A stretch of 64,000 nucleotides of DNA, from contig NZ_UQBH01000010.1 in assembly GCF_900539295.1 (NCBI RefSeq), forward strand, positions 1 through 64,000. Direction: 5' to 3'. This DNA comes from an uncultured Megasphaera sp. (GTDB lineage Bacteria > Bacillota > Negativicutes > Veillonellales > Megasphaeraceae). This document shows positions 15,882-24,253 of this stretch, in pieces (position 1 is the first letter of the stretch; the number at the start of each line of letters is the position of its first letter). The notes below the pieces were generated by a model. The model was not told the origin of the DNA, searched no databases, and saw nothing but the letters and a program-made list of their open reading frames with translations. The position numbers and the translations under genes are program-made.

Positions 15882-15911
15882 AACTTCTTACCTTTTCCAG
15901 ATAATCCATGG

Positions 15912-15917
15912 TATAAT
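15912..15917 (+). promoter_or_regulatory. -10 element of the small secreted-protein gene
   Basis: This is a perfect TATAAT. The best -35 is a weak TTACCT (15888-15893) with 18-base spacing. Confidence 0.45.
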
Positions 15918-15951
15918 AAAGTATAAATCATAGGAGTGAGGAGTGTTATCT

Positions 15952-16341
15952 GTGAAATTGAAAAAAGTGCTTTTGGCCCTCGGTTTTTCCCTGGCGTTGT
16001 CAGCCTCGGTCTTTGCGGCCGACAATATGTGGCAGTATAATCAATATACATCGATCGACATGAATTCGGCGAAACTCTATTACGATATGGGCCGCCAGGT
16101 TCTGTCCTTCAATACAGTGGAAAAATCCGGCGATACGACGGATTACTGTACCTATGTGTATAACATCGACGACCAGACGATTCAGCTGAAAAAGATGATT
16201 ACTCAGACTAAGAAACATAAGTATAAGAGCAGTTTCTATCCCGAAGCGATCAAAGACGGCAACGCTGTCATCAAAGCCAGAGCCCGCATGGCCACGGACG
16301 TATTGGAAAAGGTCATGGAAAAGCAGAATGCTAAGAAGTAA
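15952..16341 (+). CDS. Small secreted protein of unknown function
   Basis: This 129-residue protein has a clear signal peptide (KLKKVLLALGFSLALSASVFA, cleavage before ADN). The mature 105 residues begin NMWQYNQYTSIDMNSAKLYYD and hold DYCTYVYNIDDQTIQLKKM, a short beta-rich pattern with a single cysteine, then a basic helix. I recognise no family. GTG is chosen as start because GAGGAG lies 8 bases before it; another GTG three codons upstream abuts the ribosome site. It forms a single-gene unit ended by a strong bidirectional terminator. The leader TAGGAGTGAGGAG carries two possible ribosome sites. Confidence 0.65.
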   Translation: MKLKKVLLALGFSLALSASVFAADNMWQYNQYTSIDMNSAKLYYDMGRQVLSFNTVEKSGDTTDYCTYVYNIDDQTIQLKKMITQTKKHKYKSSFYPEAIKDGNAVIKARARMATDVLEKVMEKQNAKK

Positions 16342-16449
16342 GCCCTTGGCGGCGAACGGGCTGCCGAAGCGTGCCTCATCTGCCTTGAAGCCTTTCAGTG
16401 CATAGCCGAAAAGGCCGGTTTTCGGCGGACAGGCAAGAGAACGCAATCA

Positions 16450-16498
16450 AAAGGGACTGCTGCATGGAGCGGTTTTCTTCATGCAGCAGTCCCTCTTT
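16450..16498. terminator. Bidirectional terminator
   Basis: A 14-bp perfect stem (16453-16466 with 16480-16493, arm GGGACTGCTGCATG) is flanked by AAAA on the left and TCTTTTG on the right. The 100 bases before it show nothing recognisable. Confidence 0.88.
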
Positions 16499-16509
16499 TG
16501 TTATCTTTA

Positions 16510-17616
16510 TTATTTTCCTTTGACGCAGATACTGAGCCATTTCGGAAGCCGGTGTTCGACGACGACCCAGGAATAGGCAGCCGAGCAGACGGCGACGATA
16601 ATGTAAATGGCGATGATGTGAACGGCCCGCAGATAGATGTGAAGATAAGCGGCCAGGCCCGTACAGAGACTGAGGAAGACCGGATGTACCAAGTAAATGG
16701 GGTACGAGTAGTCTCCCAGGCGGGAGAAGAACCGGTGAACGATCGTCGGAACGGGCCGGCATTCCCACCAGTAGAGGAGAAAGAGCATGGTCGATAAGGT
16801 GTAGGCCATGCCGATCGGGCTCAGCTGATGGATGGTGAAGACCGCCGACAAGGGATCATAGCCGAGGTAGTGCATGACGCCGTAATAGGAGGCCAGCATG
16901 CCGACGGTAGTGAAGGCCTGGAAGACGTTGATCACCAATCCGTGCTTTTTGAGCCATGCCGTAATCGATTCAAAGTGTTCTGCCGTAAAGGCACCGAACA
17001 TGAAGATGAATAAGTAGTGCAGGACCATGTAGTTCAGACGCAGGTTGGACGCATCTTCGAGGTAGGGATTGTTCGAATGGAAATTCCAGCTGTAGCTCGA
17101 ATAAAAGTTAAAGATCATGTTTACGATAAACAGGGCCGTAAAGGTGACGGCCGGGCAGCGGTCCATAAGGCGCAGCAAAGGCCGCCACAAAGGCATGAAG
17201 AGGTAGAACCACAAGAGGATGACCAGAAAGTAGATGTGGTACATGGCCAGGCCGTACCATAAGGTGCGGAAAATAGCGTAAGGATGAAAGAGGCTGAGGC
17301 TGCGGCTGATGGCTGATACGTATACCATGTAGAACAGGGACCAGGCCAAATAAGGGACGAAGACCGTCCGCAGGCGGCGTCTCAGATAGTCTTTGTAGTC
17401 AAAGGGCTCGTGGATGCTCTGGCTGTAAAACATGCCGAAGGCCGATAGGAAAAAGAAGGCCGGTACGGAAAATCGGGATAAGATTTCTAAGACGGCAACG
17501 AGCGCCAAATTGGGCGACGGGTTGACGATGGCCACCGAGCCGACATGGATGGCGATGACGCCGAGCATGCAAAGTCCGCGCATATAATTGATAGAATGAA
17601 TAAATCGTTTTGACAT
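16510..17616 (-). CDS. Acyltransferase 3 family membrane protein
   Basis: This is a 368-residue integral membrane acyltransferase of the AT3/OafA-YrhL type, which O-acetylates or O-acylates cell-surface sugars. It begins SINYMRGLCMLGVIAIHVGS, where the family's R...H motif lies in the first helix, and continues with SVPAFFFLSAFGMFY and about ten hydrophobic helices. SYPIYLVHPVFLSL near the C-terminus is the typical late motif. The ATG has AGAGGTG about 6 bases upstream; an in-frame TTG seven codons earlier is less likely. The acceptor (LPS, exopolysaccharide or peptidoglycan) is unknown, and no glycan gene is adjacent. Confidence 0.85.
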   Translation of the reverse strand: MSKRFIHSINYMRGLCMLGVIAIHVGSVAIVNPSPNLALVAVLEILSRFSVPAFFFLSAFGMFYSQSIHEPFDYKDYLRRRLRTVFVPYLAWSLFYMVYVSAISRSLSLFHPYAIFRTLWYGLAMYHIYFLVILLWFYLFMPLWRPLLRLMDRCPAVTFTALFIVNMIFNFYSSYSWNFHSNNPYLEDASNLRLNYMVLHYLFIFMFGAFTAEHFESITAWLKKHGLVINVFQAFTTVGMLASYYGVMHYLGYDPLSAVFTIHQLSPIGMAYTLSTMLFLLYWWECRPVPTIVHRFFSRLGDYSYPIYLVHPVFLSLCTGLAAYLHIYLRAVHIIAIYIIVAVCSAAYSWVVVEHRLPKWLSICVKGK

Positions 17617-17707
17617 CTGACACCTCTGAAGATACAATATAGATACTAAAGATAATAATAATATATCTTATTATAACAAATTTTGGCAAAATAGACAGGG
17701 AGACTGT

Positions 17708-18220
17708 ATGAGCGACGATACACAAAAGGTAACCCGGACGGGATTGATACTGGCAGCGACATTGATTTTACAGGGCCTGAGGCTCATCATACCCATTCCG
17801 CCCCAAGTCAGCCTGTTCCTCATCGGGTCCTTGGTCAACGCCTGTCTGATCACGGCGGTCCTCACCATTGACCGCAGGGCAGGCTTTGTCGTCGCCGCTT
17901 GTACGCCAATCTTTGCCTGGCTCGAAGGGATGCTGCCTTTCTTTCTCTTCGTCTTTCCTGTTGCCGCCGGCAACAGCGTCTACGTCTACTGTGCCTGGCG
18001 CTGGCAGCGGTACGGCTTTCCGGCCCTTGCCGTCGGAGCCCTTATCAAGGCCCTTGTCCTCTACGCCTTATTTTATCTGCTCTTTGCCGGAATTGAATTT
18101 CCCCCGGTTCTGCGGCACCTGCTTTTGACGGCTATGAGTTGGCCTCAGGTCATCACCGGCGTCATCGGAGCCCTCCTCGGCCTGCAGCTGAGCCGGTTTC
18201 TGAAGCGCCGCCATGAATAG
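17708..18220 (+). CDS. Small integral membrane protein, possibly an ECF-type S component
   Basis: This 170-residue, very hydrophobic protein has about five to six membrane helices (TGLILAATLILQGLRLI, VSLFLIGSLVNACLITAV, PFFLFVFPVAAGNSVYVY) and a basic C-terminus. Size and helix pattern resemble ECF transporter S components, but I see no signature that fixes a substrate. It is the first gene of a run leading through DUF3592 to folE, folB and folK, so a pterin- or folate-related transport role is a fair guess and no more. GGGAGACTGT precedes the ATG. Promoter elements in the AT-rich gap shared with the acyltransferase gene are not clear. Confidence 0.6.
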   Translation: MSDDTQKVTRTGLILAATLILQGLRLIIPIPPQVSLFLIGSLVNACLITAVLTIDRRAGFVVAACTPIFAWLEGMLPFFLFVFPVAAGNSVYVYCAWRWQRYGFPALAVGALIKALVLYALFYLLFAGIEFPPVLRHLLLTAMSWPQVITGVIGALLGLQLSRFLKRRHE

Positions 18221-18234
18221 AAAGGATTTTTGAT

Positions 18235-18642
18235 ATGTTACTGCAAATCTTTTATTTTATCCCGGCCATTCTCGGCACCCTGTTCATCGCCGTCGGCTTG
18301 TATCACGGCTCTAAATTTTTCAGCCTTACCCGACGCTGTACCGTGGAAGGGACGGGGACTCTCTTGGGATTTGAAGAAAAGAAGATGAGAAGTGGGACTC
18401 TTTATTATCCTGTCGTCCGCTTTTCGTCCCGCGACGGCAAGACCTACAAGGCCCGCTATGCCTTTGGAAATGCCGAGTGGAACTATACTGCCGGCGATGT
18501 CCTGCCCCTGCGCTACAATCCGGCTAATCCCGAAGAGATTTACCTCCACCGCGTCCAAAGCCTGTGGCAGCAATATGCCAGCCCGCTGTTCATCGTCATC
18601 GGAGGCCTCATCTTTATCACGGCCTACTACTTCATTTTATAA
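18235..18642 (+). CDS. DUF3592 domain membrane protein
   Basis: This 135-residue protein has an N-terminal membrane helix (residues about 5-22), a soluble beta domain of the DUF3592 type (TVEGTGTLLGFEEKKM, then YYPVVRFSSRDGKTYKARY and PLRYNPANPEEIYL) and a second membrane helix at the end (FIVIGGLIFITAYYFIL). The pattern of a beta domain held between two helices is typical; the function of the family is unknown. It starts 14 bases after the previous gene behind GAAAGGAT, so it is in the same operon as the folate genes. Confidence 0.75.
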   Translation: MLLQIFYFIPAILGTLFIAVGLYHGSKFFSLTRRCTVEGTGTLLGFEEKKMRSGTLYYPVVRFSSRDGKTYKARYAFGNAEWNYTAGDVLPLRYNPANPEEIYLHRVQSLWQQYASPLFIVIGGLIFITAYYFIL

Positions 18643-18670
18643 TCATAACGGAAAAGGAGGAGCCGCCACA

Positions 18671-19246
18671 TTGGTAGAAAACGAAAGAGCTGTCGCCGCT
18701 ATGCGGCAATTTTTAGAAGCCTTAGGCCTCGACCTGACGGCGCTGGGAATGGAAAAGACCCCGCACCGCGTAGCTCAGGCCTTTGCCCGATTTTTCTCAG
18801 GCCTTCAGGAAAATCCTGACGACGAATGGAAAAATCCCATCATCACCCGGTCCAATGGGCTGGTCAGTGTCCGCAACATCCGATTCCATTCCCTGTGTGA
18901 ACATCATTTACTGCCTTTTTTTGGCACCGTTCATGTAGTATACTACCCTAAGGACAACCGTATCGCCGGCTTTGGCCATTTCGTCCGAGCCGTCGATATC
19001 CTGGCCCGTCGTCCTCAGCTTCAAGAACGGATGACGGATGCCCTGTGCGATTCCATCGTCCGCGGCCTCGACCCGGCAGGCGTATTGATCGTCGTCAAGG
19101 CGACCCATTTGTGCCTGACCATGCGCGACCAGCTGGCCATCGATTCCAATATCATGACGACGGCCGCAGCGGGCTGCCTGAAAGAAGGCACCGATGCCTA
19201 TAAAGAGGCTTGGAATCTCGTAATGGAGGAAAAACAAGATGGATAA
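18671..19246 (+). CDS. folE: GTP cyclohydrolase I
   Basis: This 191-residue enzyme converts GTP to 7,8-dihydroneopterin triphosphate, the first step of folate synthesis; the same product feeds QueD. The zinc ligands are present: Cys76 and His79 in SLCEHHLLPFF and Cys148 in THLCLTMRDQ. The helix usually written GLSKLARIVD here reads GFGHFVRAVDILARRPQLQE, a moderate divergence. The start is TTG, set by AAAGGAGG 10 bases upstream; the open frame extends further 5' but only by overlapping the DUF3592 gene. Its last 8 bases overlap folB, so translation of the two is coupled. Confidence 0.92.
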   Translation: MVENERAVAAMRQFLEALGLDLTALGMEKTPHRVAQAFARFFSGLQENPDDEWKNPIITRSNGLVSVRNIRFHSLCEHHLLPFFGTVHVVYYPKDNRIAGFGHFVRAVDILARRPQLQERMTDALCDSIVRGLDPAGVLIVVKATHLCLTMRDQLAIDSNIMTTAAAGCLKEGTDAYKEAWNLVMEEKQDG

Positions 19247-19604
19247 GATCATGCTCAAAGGCCTTCACTTTTGGGGATACCACGGCTGCCTGGCCTCCGA
19301 AGGGGAACTTGGCCAGCCTTTTCATATCGACTTAGTGCTGGAAACCGACCTTTCGGCGGCCGGTGCATCCGACGACCTCCACGAAACCGTCGACTACAGC
19401 GTCGTCTATTCGGTGGTGAAAGACATCGTCGAAAACCGCCGCTATCATCTCATCGAGCGCTTAGGGACGGTCATTGCTGAAGAAATTATCCGTGCTTTTC
19501 CGCCTGTTCAGGCTGTGACGGTAACTGTCCACAAGCCCCAGGCTCCTATCGGCGGTCTCTTTGACGATGCAGCTGTCGTCCTCGAAAGGCGCCGCCATGA
19601 ATGA
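19239..19604 (+). CDS. folB: Dihydroneopterin aldolase
   Basis: This 121-residue enzyme splits dihydroneopterin to 6-hydroxymethyl-dihydropterin and glycolaldehyde. The family pattern is intact: MLKGLHFWGYHGCLASEGELGQ at the start with the substrate-anchoring Glu, ETVDYSVVY, LIERLGTVIAEEI, and VTVHKPQAPIGG with the catalytic lysine near residue 100. It overlaps folE by 8 bases and folK by 8 bases. GGAGGAAAAACAAG just before its ATG lies inside folE. It is a standard-length member with nothing unusual. Confidence 0.93.
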   Translation: MDKIMLKGLHFWGYHGCLASEGELGQPFHIDLVLETDLSAAGASDDLHETVDYSVVYSVVKDIVENRRYHLIERLGTVIAEEIIRAFPPVQAVTVTVHKPQAPIGGLFDDAAVVLERRRHE

Positions 19605-20076
19605 ATTCTACCTCAGTATCGGCGCCAATCTGGGCGATAGGGAAGCGACCTTGAAACGGGCCGTGGCCCTTCTCGATGCCGAACCGGACATATCGGTGAC
19701 GGCCGTATCGCCTTTTTATGAAACGCCGCCGTGGGGAAAAGAAGATCAGCCGCCTTTTATCAACGGGGCCGTTGCCGTCGAGACCCACCTCGCCGGTCCG
19801 GAGCTCCTCGAGCGCTGCCTTGCCATTGAGCGGCGGCTGGGTCGGGTCCGCCATGAAAAATGGGGGGCTCGGACCATTGATATCGACCTCGTTTACAGCC
19901 CAAACGAGCAGTATCAGACGGAGTCCCTGACTCTGCCTCATCCGTATTTAACACAACGGGCTTTTGTATTGGTCCCCTTGCGGGATCTGGTGCCGGACCT
20001 CATCCTCTTTGGCCGGCCGATTGATGACTGGCTCGCTCAGCTGCCAGATACAGACGCTATCAGAAAGAAGGATTAA
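19597..20076 (+). CDS. folK: 2-amino-4-hydroxy-6-hydroxymethyldihydropteridine pyrophosphokinase
   Basis: This 159-residue kinase transfers pyrophosphate from ATP to 6-hydroxymethyl-dihydropterin. Motifs: YLSIGANLGDREATLK at the N-terminus, SPFYETPPWG, and the signature RHEKWGARTIDIDLVY with the Mg-binding Asp pair, followed by LTLPHPYLTQRAFVLVPL. The start ATG is inside the end of folB. No folP, folC or folA gene follows; instead a response regulator starts 2 bases after the stop, so the folate genes and a two-component system share one transcript. Confidence 0.93.
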   Translation: MNEFYLSIGANLGDREATLKRAVALLDAEPDISVTAVSPFYETPPWGKEDQPPFINGAVAVETHLAGPELLERCLAIERRLGRVRHEKWGARTIDIDLVYSPNEQYQTESLTLPHPYLTQRAFVLVPLRDLVPDLILFGRPIDDWLAQLPDTDAIRKKD

Positions 20077-20078
20077 CT

Positions 20079-20744
20079 ATGGAAAAAATACTTATTGCAG
20101 ACGACGAACAACTTATGCGCCAATTGGTTATTGATTTTTTGAAGCCCGAAGGCTACGAAATTCTAGAAGCCGTTGACGGCAAAGAAGCACTGGATATCTA
20201 CGACAAGGAACATCCGGACTTAGTCCTTCTTGACGTCATGATGCCCGGTTACGACGGCTGGACCGTATGCCGCGAAATCCGCCGGGAATCGACGGTTCCC
20301 ATCATGATGCTGACGGCTAAAGGCGAAGAAATCGACCAGCTCTTTGCCTACGATCTCGGTGCGGACGAATACCTTACCAAGCCCTTCAGCCCGAAAATCC
20401 TAGTCGCTAAGATCAAGGCCCTTTTGCGCCGTACGCAGAACGATTCGGAAACCCACGAAACGGAAGCCGGCGTCGCCATCGACCGCGATGCCCGCCAAGT
20501 CGTCCTCGACGGCAAGAACGTCGACCTCAGCCCGACGGAATACAAACTCTTAAACTACCTCATGAGCAATACCGGCAAGGCCTTGAGCCGCCGCCAGATT
20601 TTGAACCAGGTCTGGAACTACGATTACTACGGTGATCTGCGCACCGTCGATACCCACATCAACCGCCTGCGCATTAAGCTCGGCGACAAGGGCCGCTACA
20701 TTCGAACCGTCCGCGGCTACGGATACCGTTACGACTCCAAATGA
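20079..20744 (+). CDS. OmpR/PhoB-family response regulator
   Basis: This 221-residue regulator has a receiver domain (residues 1-120) with acidic pocket ADDEQ, phosphoacceptor Asp52 in VLLDVMMPGYDGW and the conserved Lys in EYLTKPFSP. The C-terminal winged helix contains LSPTEYKLLNYLMSN and RTVDTHINRLRIKLGD, ending RTVRGYGYRYDSK. It pairs with the histidine kinase that overlaps its 3' end (ATGA). The stimulus is unknown. It is co-transcribed with folK, which is an unusual neighbour for a two-component system. Confidence 0.92.
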   Translation: MEKILIADDEQLMRQLVIDFLKPEGYEILEAVDGKEALDIYDKEHPDLVLLDVMMPGYDGWTVCREIRRESTVPIMMLTAKGEEIDQLFAYDLGADEYLTKPFSPKILVAKIKALLRRTQNDSETHETEAGVAIDRDARQVVLDGKNVDLSPTEYKLLNYLMSNTGKALSRRQILNQVWNYDYYGDLRTVDTHINRLRIKLGDKGRYIRTVRGYGYRYDSK

Positions 20745-22318
20745 GACGAAAGGGATTACTGTCTTTACAGGTTAAGACCGGCGTCTACGTCGGCTGCTTT
20801 TCCATCTTTTTCATCATCGGCCTCATGATAGCTGTCGGCCTCGGCTTTGACCGCTATTACTACTCCATGAAAAAAGAAGCCATGATTGAAGCCAGTCAGA
20901 AAATCAGTGCTACTTATCAGAAGAAAAACGGCCCTGACGAACATTCGCTGGACTCACTGAGTCAACGCTACGGCGTCGACATCCTCATCGTCGACAACCA
21001 TAAACTGGTCTATTCTTCGCGGCCGGGACGGCGGGTTCATCTGCCGCCGGAAAAAGTTCCCGAAGACCAGGAAATCATAGCCTTAGGCAAGGAAAATGAA
21101 GTCCCTGCCGAACGACCGGACGGGAAACCGCCGGTACACATCAAGGAACTCCTGGACCTTCTCGACGGCCGGGCACCCGATGAAAAAGTGCTGGGGGCAG
21201 TCCATCTCTATAAGGATATGCCCGACTTTGAGTATTTTAACCTCATCGACCGCATTCAGGATGATACCTATGTCATCATCAACCAGTCGGTGGCACCGAT
21301 GCAGGAAAATATCTACATTGTCCAGCATTTCATCATCGTCTGCGGCATCGTCTGGCTGATCCTGGCCTGTGTCAGTACCTTGTACCTGACGCGGCGCATG
21401 ACCAAGCCTCTCATCGAATTGAAGAACCTGGCCTTCGCCATGGCCCACCTCGACTTTTCCAATAAGTGGAAGGGAAATCTCAGCGATGAAATCGGCGAGC
21501 TCGGCGAGAGCCTGAACATCTTGTCCAACCAGCTCAATGTGGCCCTGACAGCCCTGCGTCAGTCCAACGAAGAACTGAAGAAGCAGCTCGATGTCGCTAA
21601 AGAAGTCGAGCATATGCGAAAAGCCTTCCTGTCGGCCGTGTCTCATGAATTGAAGACGCCCTTGGCCATCATCCAGGGGTATGCCGAAGGCCTCGATACC
21701 CTTGACATCGACGAAGAGACGCAGCGCCGATACTGTTCGGTCATCCACAGCGAGACCCAGAAGATGGACAAACTGGTTCGCGATCTCTTGAACCTGTCCC
21801 GTCTGGAAACGGGATCCTTCCATCTGGAACAGACCGTCTTTGACTTCAGTGCCCTGGCGGAAGAAAGCCGGGAACGGTTCTCCAAGGTCATGGAAGACAA
21901 GGGAATCATTGCCGAATTAGATTTGCCCGAGTCGATGACCGTCTACGGCGACCCGGAACGGATCGATACGATTTTGACCAACTTCCTGAGCAACGCCATC
22001 GACTATACCGGTGCCGACCAGCACATCCGTCTTTGGGCGGAAGATCTGGGCGAACGCTACCGAATCTGCGTCTACAATGAAGGCAGTCATATTGAAGAAG
22101 AACATCAGCAGCGTATTTGGGAACCTTTCTATAAGGTCGACTCGTCGCGGGCCCGCAGTCCGAAACGCATCTTCGGCGGCCACGGTCTGGGCTTGGGCAC
22201 GGTGGCAGCTTTGGTGAAGCTCCACGGTGAATCCTATGGCGTGAAGAACGAAAAAGACGGCGTCACCTTCTGGTTTACCCTGCGAAAAGATGCCGGACAA
22301 GGACCGGATGAAACATAA
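20741..22318 (+). CDS. Sensor histidine kinase (HAMP, HisKA, HATPase)
   Basis: This is a 525-residue inner-membrane kinase. Two membrane helices (about residues 10-32 and 197-218) enclose a periplasmic sensor domain of about 160 residues. A HAMP segment (TRRMTKPLIELKNLAFAMAH) and a coiled coil follow, then the phosphoacceptor His302 in SAVSHELKTPLAIIQGYAEG, the N box (ILTNFLSNAIDYTG) and GHGLGLGTVAALVKLHG as the G box. The order and motifs are those of PhoR/VanS-type kinases. It partners the response regulator it overlaps by 4 bases. The sensor domain gives no hint of the ligand. Confidence 0.92.
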   Translation: MRRKGLLSLQVKTGVYVGCFSIFFIIGLMIAVGLGFDRYYYSMKKEAMIEASQKISATYQKKNGPDEHSLDSLSQRYGVDILIVDNHKLVYSSRPGRRVHLPPEKVPEDQEIIALGKENEVPAERPDGKPPVHIKELLDLLDGRAPDEKVLGAVHLYKDMPDFEYFNLIDRIQDDTYVIINQSVAPMQENIYIVQHFIIVCGIVWLILACVSTLYLTRRMTKPLIELKNLAFAMAHLDFSNKWKGNLSDEIGELGESLNILSNQLNVALTALRQSNEELKKQLDVAKEVEHMRKAFLSAVSHELKTPLAIIQGYAEGLDTLDIDEETQRRYCSVIHSETQKMDKLVRDLLNLSRLETGSFHLEQTVFDFSALAEESRERFSKVMEDKGIIAELDLPESMTVYGDPERIDTILTNFLSNAIDYTGADQHIRLWAEDLGERYRICVYNEGSHIEEEHQQRIWEPFYKVDSSRARSPKRIFGGHGLGLGTVAALVKLHGESYGVKNEKDGVTFWFTLRKDAGQGPDET

Positions 22319-22319
22319 T

Positions 22320-22410
22320 AAAAGAACCTCCCTGACCCTTTGGGCTTCGTCGTCAGCTATCATATCTGACGAATGAGGCCGTTTCAGAAGGGCAGAGAGG
22401 TTCTTTTTTG
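22320..22410. terminator. Long bidirectional terminator
   Basis: AAAAGAACCTC (22320-22330) pairs with GAGGTTCTTTT (22397-22407). Inside are CCCTT/AAGGG and CGTCAG/CTGACG pairings, giving a branched hairpin of almost 90 bases. T tracts lie on both strands between the convergent kinase and 76-residue genes. Confidence 0.75.
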
Positions 22411-22414
22411 TCTT

Positions 22415-22645
22415 TTAAAAGGAGCGGTTCCCCAAGACGGGGTGGCTGCATTTTTTCAGCGTCAAGTGGTCGACGAGATAGCCGGCCTGTTCGAGGTCGA
22501 TATCTTCTTTTTGACCGTCGTGTTCAAAGACGCAGAGCGGCTGGTCGGTACCGACTTCACCGCCGGGAAGGTAGATGTATTCGCCCGTTTCGGCGTCGCC
22601 GAAGATGATGCCGGCTAAGAGATGTTTTTTGGCTATTTGACTCAT
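22415..22645 (-). CDS. Small conserved-looking protein, unknown function
   Basis: This 76-residue soluble protein has no recognised domain. Its sequence (KHLLAGIIFGDAETGEYIYL, then VFEHDGQKEDIDLEQAGYLV) suggests two or three beta strands and a helix. The ATG overlaps the stop of the metallophosphoesterase gene by 4 bases (ATGA), so it is translationally coupled and very likely real. It is the last gene of a three-gene minus-strand operon and ends 5 bases before a long terminator hairpin. No function is proposed. Confidence 0.65.
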   Translation of the reverse strand: MSQIAKKHLLAGIIFGDAETGEYIYLPGGEVGTDQPLCVFEHDGQKEDIDLEQAGYLVDHLTLKKCSHPVLGNRSF

Positions 22646-23370
22646 GGCAGGGCCTCCTCACCGTCAAATTTGATTTCAAGCAGTTTGCAGTCCCGATAGT
22701 CGGCCGATACCAGATGGAGCAGGGTGCCGTTGTAGCGGCGGGGGAACATCGTTCCCGGCTGCATGCCGTGGAGGTGGCCGAAGATGCACAGGGGGACCTG
22801 GTATTTCTCTAAGAGTTCCGTAAATCCGCTGGGCTTGGTAAGGTCGCAGACCGGCGGATAGTGGAGCATGAGGATCGTATGGCGGCACTGGAGCTTTTCT
22901 GCTTCCTGCAGGGTCCGTTCGACGCGCAGCAGTTCGCGGCGGTACGGCTTGGCATCCCGTTCTTCCTGGTAATGGATGTCGCCCGGGCAGATCCAGCCGT
23001 GGGTGCCGCAGATGACGAAGTTGCCGTTGTCGAGGACGGCTGTCGAACCGTAGAGATAGTGCATATTATTTTCGGCATCCATGCGGTTCAGTTTCCCCGC
23101 ACTGGCCCACCAATAGTCGTGGTTGCCGCGGATGATGATTTTTTTGCCCGGCAGGGCGCGGATTTCGTCGAGGTCCTCCTGGGCTTCGTCGAGGCGCATG
23201 GCCCACGACGTATCGCCGGCGATGAGGACTGTATCGTCATCGGTGACTCTTTCTTTCCAATCGTCGGCAATGCGCTGCCAATGGTTCTTCCAGCGGGGGC
23301 CGAAGACTTCCATCGGCTTTTTTGGCGGATTGCCCGATAAATGTAAGTCACCTATTGCAAATAAACGCAT
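22642..23370 (-). CDS. Calcineurin-like metallophosphoesterase
   Basis: This 242-residue phosphoesterase shows the full set of metal-binding motifs: FAIGDLHLSG (D8, H10), LIAGDTSWAMR, IIIRGNHDYWW, ILMLHYPPV and CIFGHLHG. It binds two metal ions and cleaves a phosphoester; the substrate is unknown. The start was placed at the ATG before RLFAIGDLHL, the usual family start, with AAAGGACGG upstream at a long spacing. An in-frame ATG 11 codons earlier overlaps the previous gene and has no ribosome site. It sits between a GalT-like gene and a 76-residue gene. Confidence 0.85.
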   Translation of the reverse strand: MRLFAIGDLHLSGNPPKKPMEVFGPRWKNHWQRIADDWKERVTDDDTVLIAGDTSWAMRLDEAQEDLDEIRALPGKKIIIRGNHDYWWASAGKLNRMDAENNMHYLYGSTAVLDNGNFVICGTHGWICPGDIHYQEERDAKPYRRELLRVERTLQEAEKLQCRHTILMLHYPPVCDLTKPSGFTELLEKYQVPLCIFGHLHGMQPGTMFPRRYNGTLLHLVSADYRDCKLLEIKFDGEEALP

Positions 23371-23392
23371 AAATGTATAAGGACCGTCCTTT

Positions 23393-24181
23393 CTATAGTT
23401 CATGCAGCCGTGTCTGCAGTTCTTGGATGAAATGCGCTGAATGGCCTCCGTTTGCGATTTGCGGGATCATATAGCCGACAAAGAGGGGATTGGTCAAAAA
23501 GCGCGGGATGATTTTGACGTACAAGGCATCGTCGTCGGGAAAGTCATAGAAGAAGATGTTATAACTGTCGTTGAAGCGGATGAAGGAGTGCATGAAATAA
23601 TGGGCCGTCGTCTGCATGCAGCGCACGAATTTTTCGAGTTTCGCCCGGTCCTTCAAGATGAGATTTACTTCGTAAAAGCCGATGATCGGCCGTTTGGACA
23701 GGGTAATCGTCAGGCCGTCTTCTTCGAAGATGGTCGGACCGACGAAGTGGAAAGGCTTAATGTCTTCATGGTAGTCATAGTCTTTGAAGCCGACGATCTG
23801 CGAATGAGGATGGTGAATCGTCCCGCCGGACATATAGCCGTGGTTGCGGTAAAAGACGACCGATTTAAATTTGCCCATCTCCTTGACTTGCTGCCACTTT
23901 TCGAGGCCGAACTCGATGAGCTTTTGGGCGTATTCCGGGGTATAATCGGAGAACTCGCCGTCGCAGTCATCGGTTTCGATGATGAGTGTCTGCCACGAGT
24001 CCTTAAGGACCGGAAAGGCATTTTCAAGCCAAATCATGTGGCCCCTCTTTTCCATGACGTTCTTTAAATGGGGGACGTCACAGAAGGGGCAGTACTTTTC
24101 GTCGCGGTGGACCGTGTCGGGCTTCGTCTTGCCCAGGTCCAAATTATATTCTAAGATGTGGGATAAGGGATTTTCGTACAT
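23393..24181 (-). CDS. GalT-like nucleotidyltransferase (DUF4931 / HIT-superfamily)
   Basis: This 262-residue protein of the HIT-like fold is related to galactose-1-phosphate uridylyltransferase. KYCPFCDVPHLK is a CxxC zinc-type motif near residue 30, and TIHHPHSQIVGF near residue 135 holds the HPHxQ nucleophile motif. It is shorter than GalT and has no galactose genes nearby, so it is best called a GalT-like or DUF4931 protein; the sugar nucleotide used is unknown. AAAGGAG is 7 bases before the ATG. It is the first gene of the minus-strand operon, with a promoter 30 bases upstream. Confidence 0.78.
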   Translation of the reverse strand: MYENPLSHILEYNLDLGKTKPDTVHRDEKYCPFCDVPHLKNVMEKRGHMIWLENAFPVLKDSWQTLIIETDDCDGEFSDYTPEYAQKLIEFGLEKWQQVKEMGKFKSVVFYRNHGYMSGGTIHHPHSQIVGFKDYDYHEDIKPFHFVGPTIFEEDGLTITLSKRPIIGFYEVNLILKDRAKLEKFVRCMQTTAHYFMHSFIRFNDSYNIFFYDFPDDDALYVKIIPRFLTNPLFVGYMIPQIANGGHSAHFIQELQTRLHEL

Positions 24182-24210
24182 AGGACCGCTCCTTTGAATG
24201 CTTCTTATAC

Positions 24211-24238
24211 ATTGTAGCATAGAGAGAAGCAATTTCAA
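24211..24238 (-). promoter_or_regulatory. Promoter of the GalT-like operon
   Basis: On the minus strand TTGAAA (24238-24233) and TACAAT (24216-24211) have a 16-base spacer. Confidence 0.55.
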
Positions 24239-24253
24239 ACTGCAATACGACAA

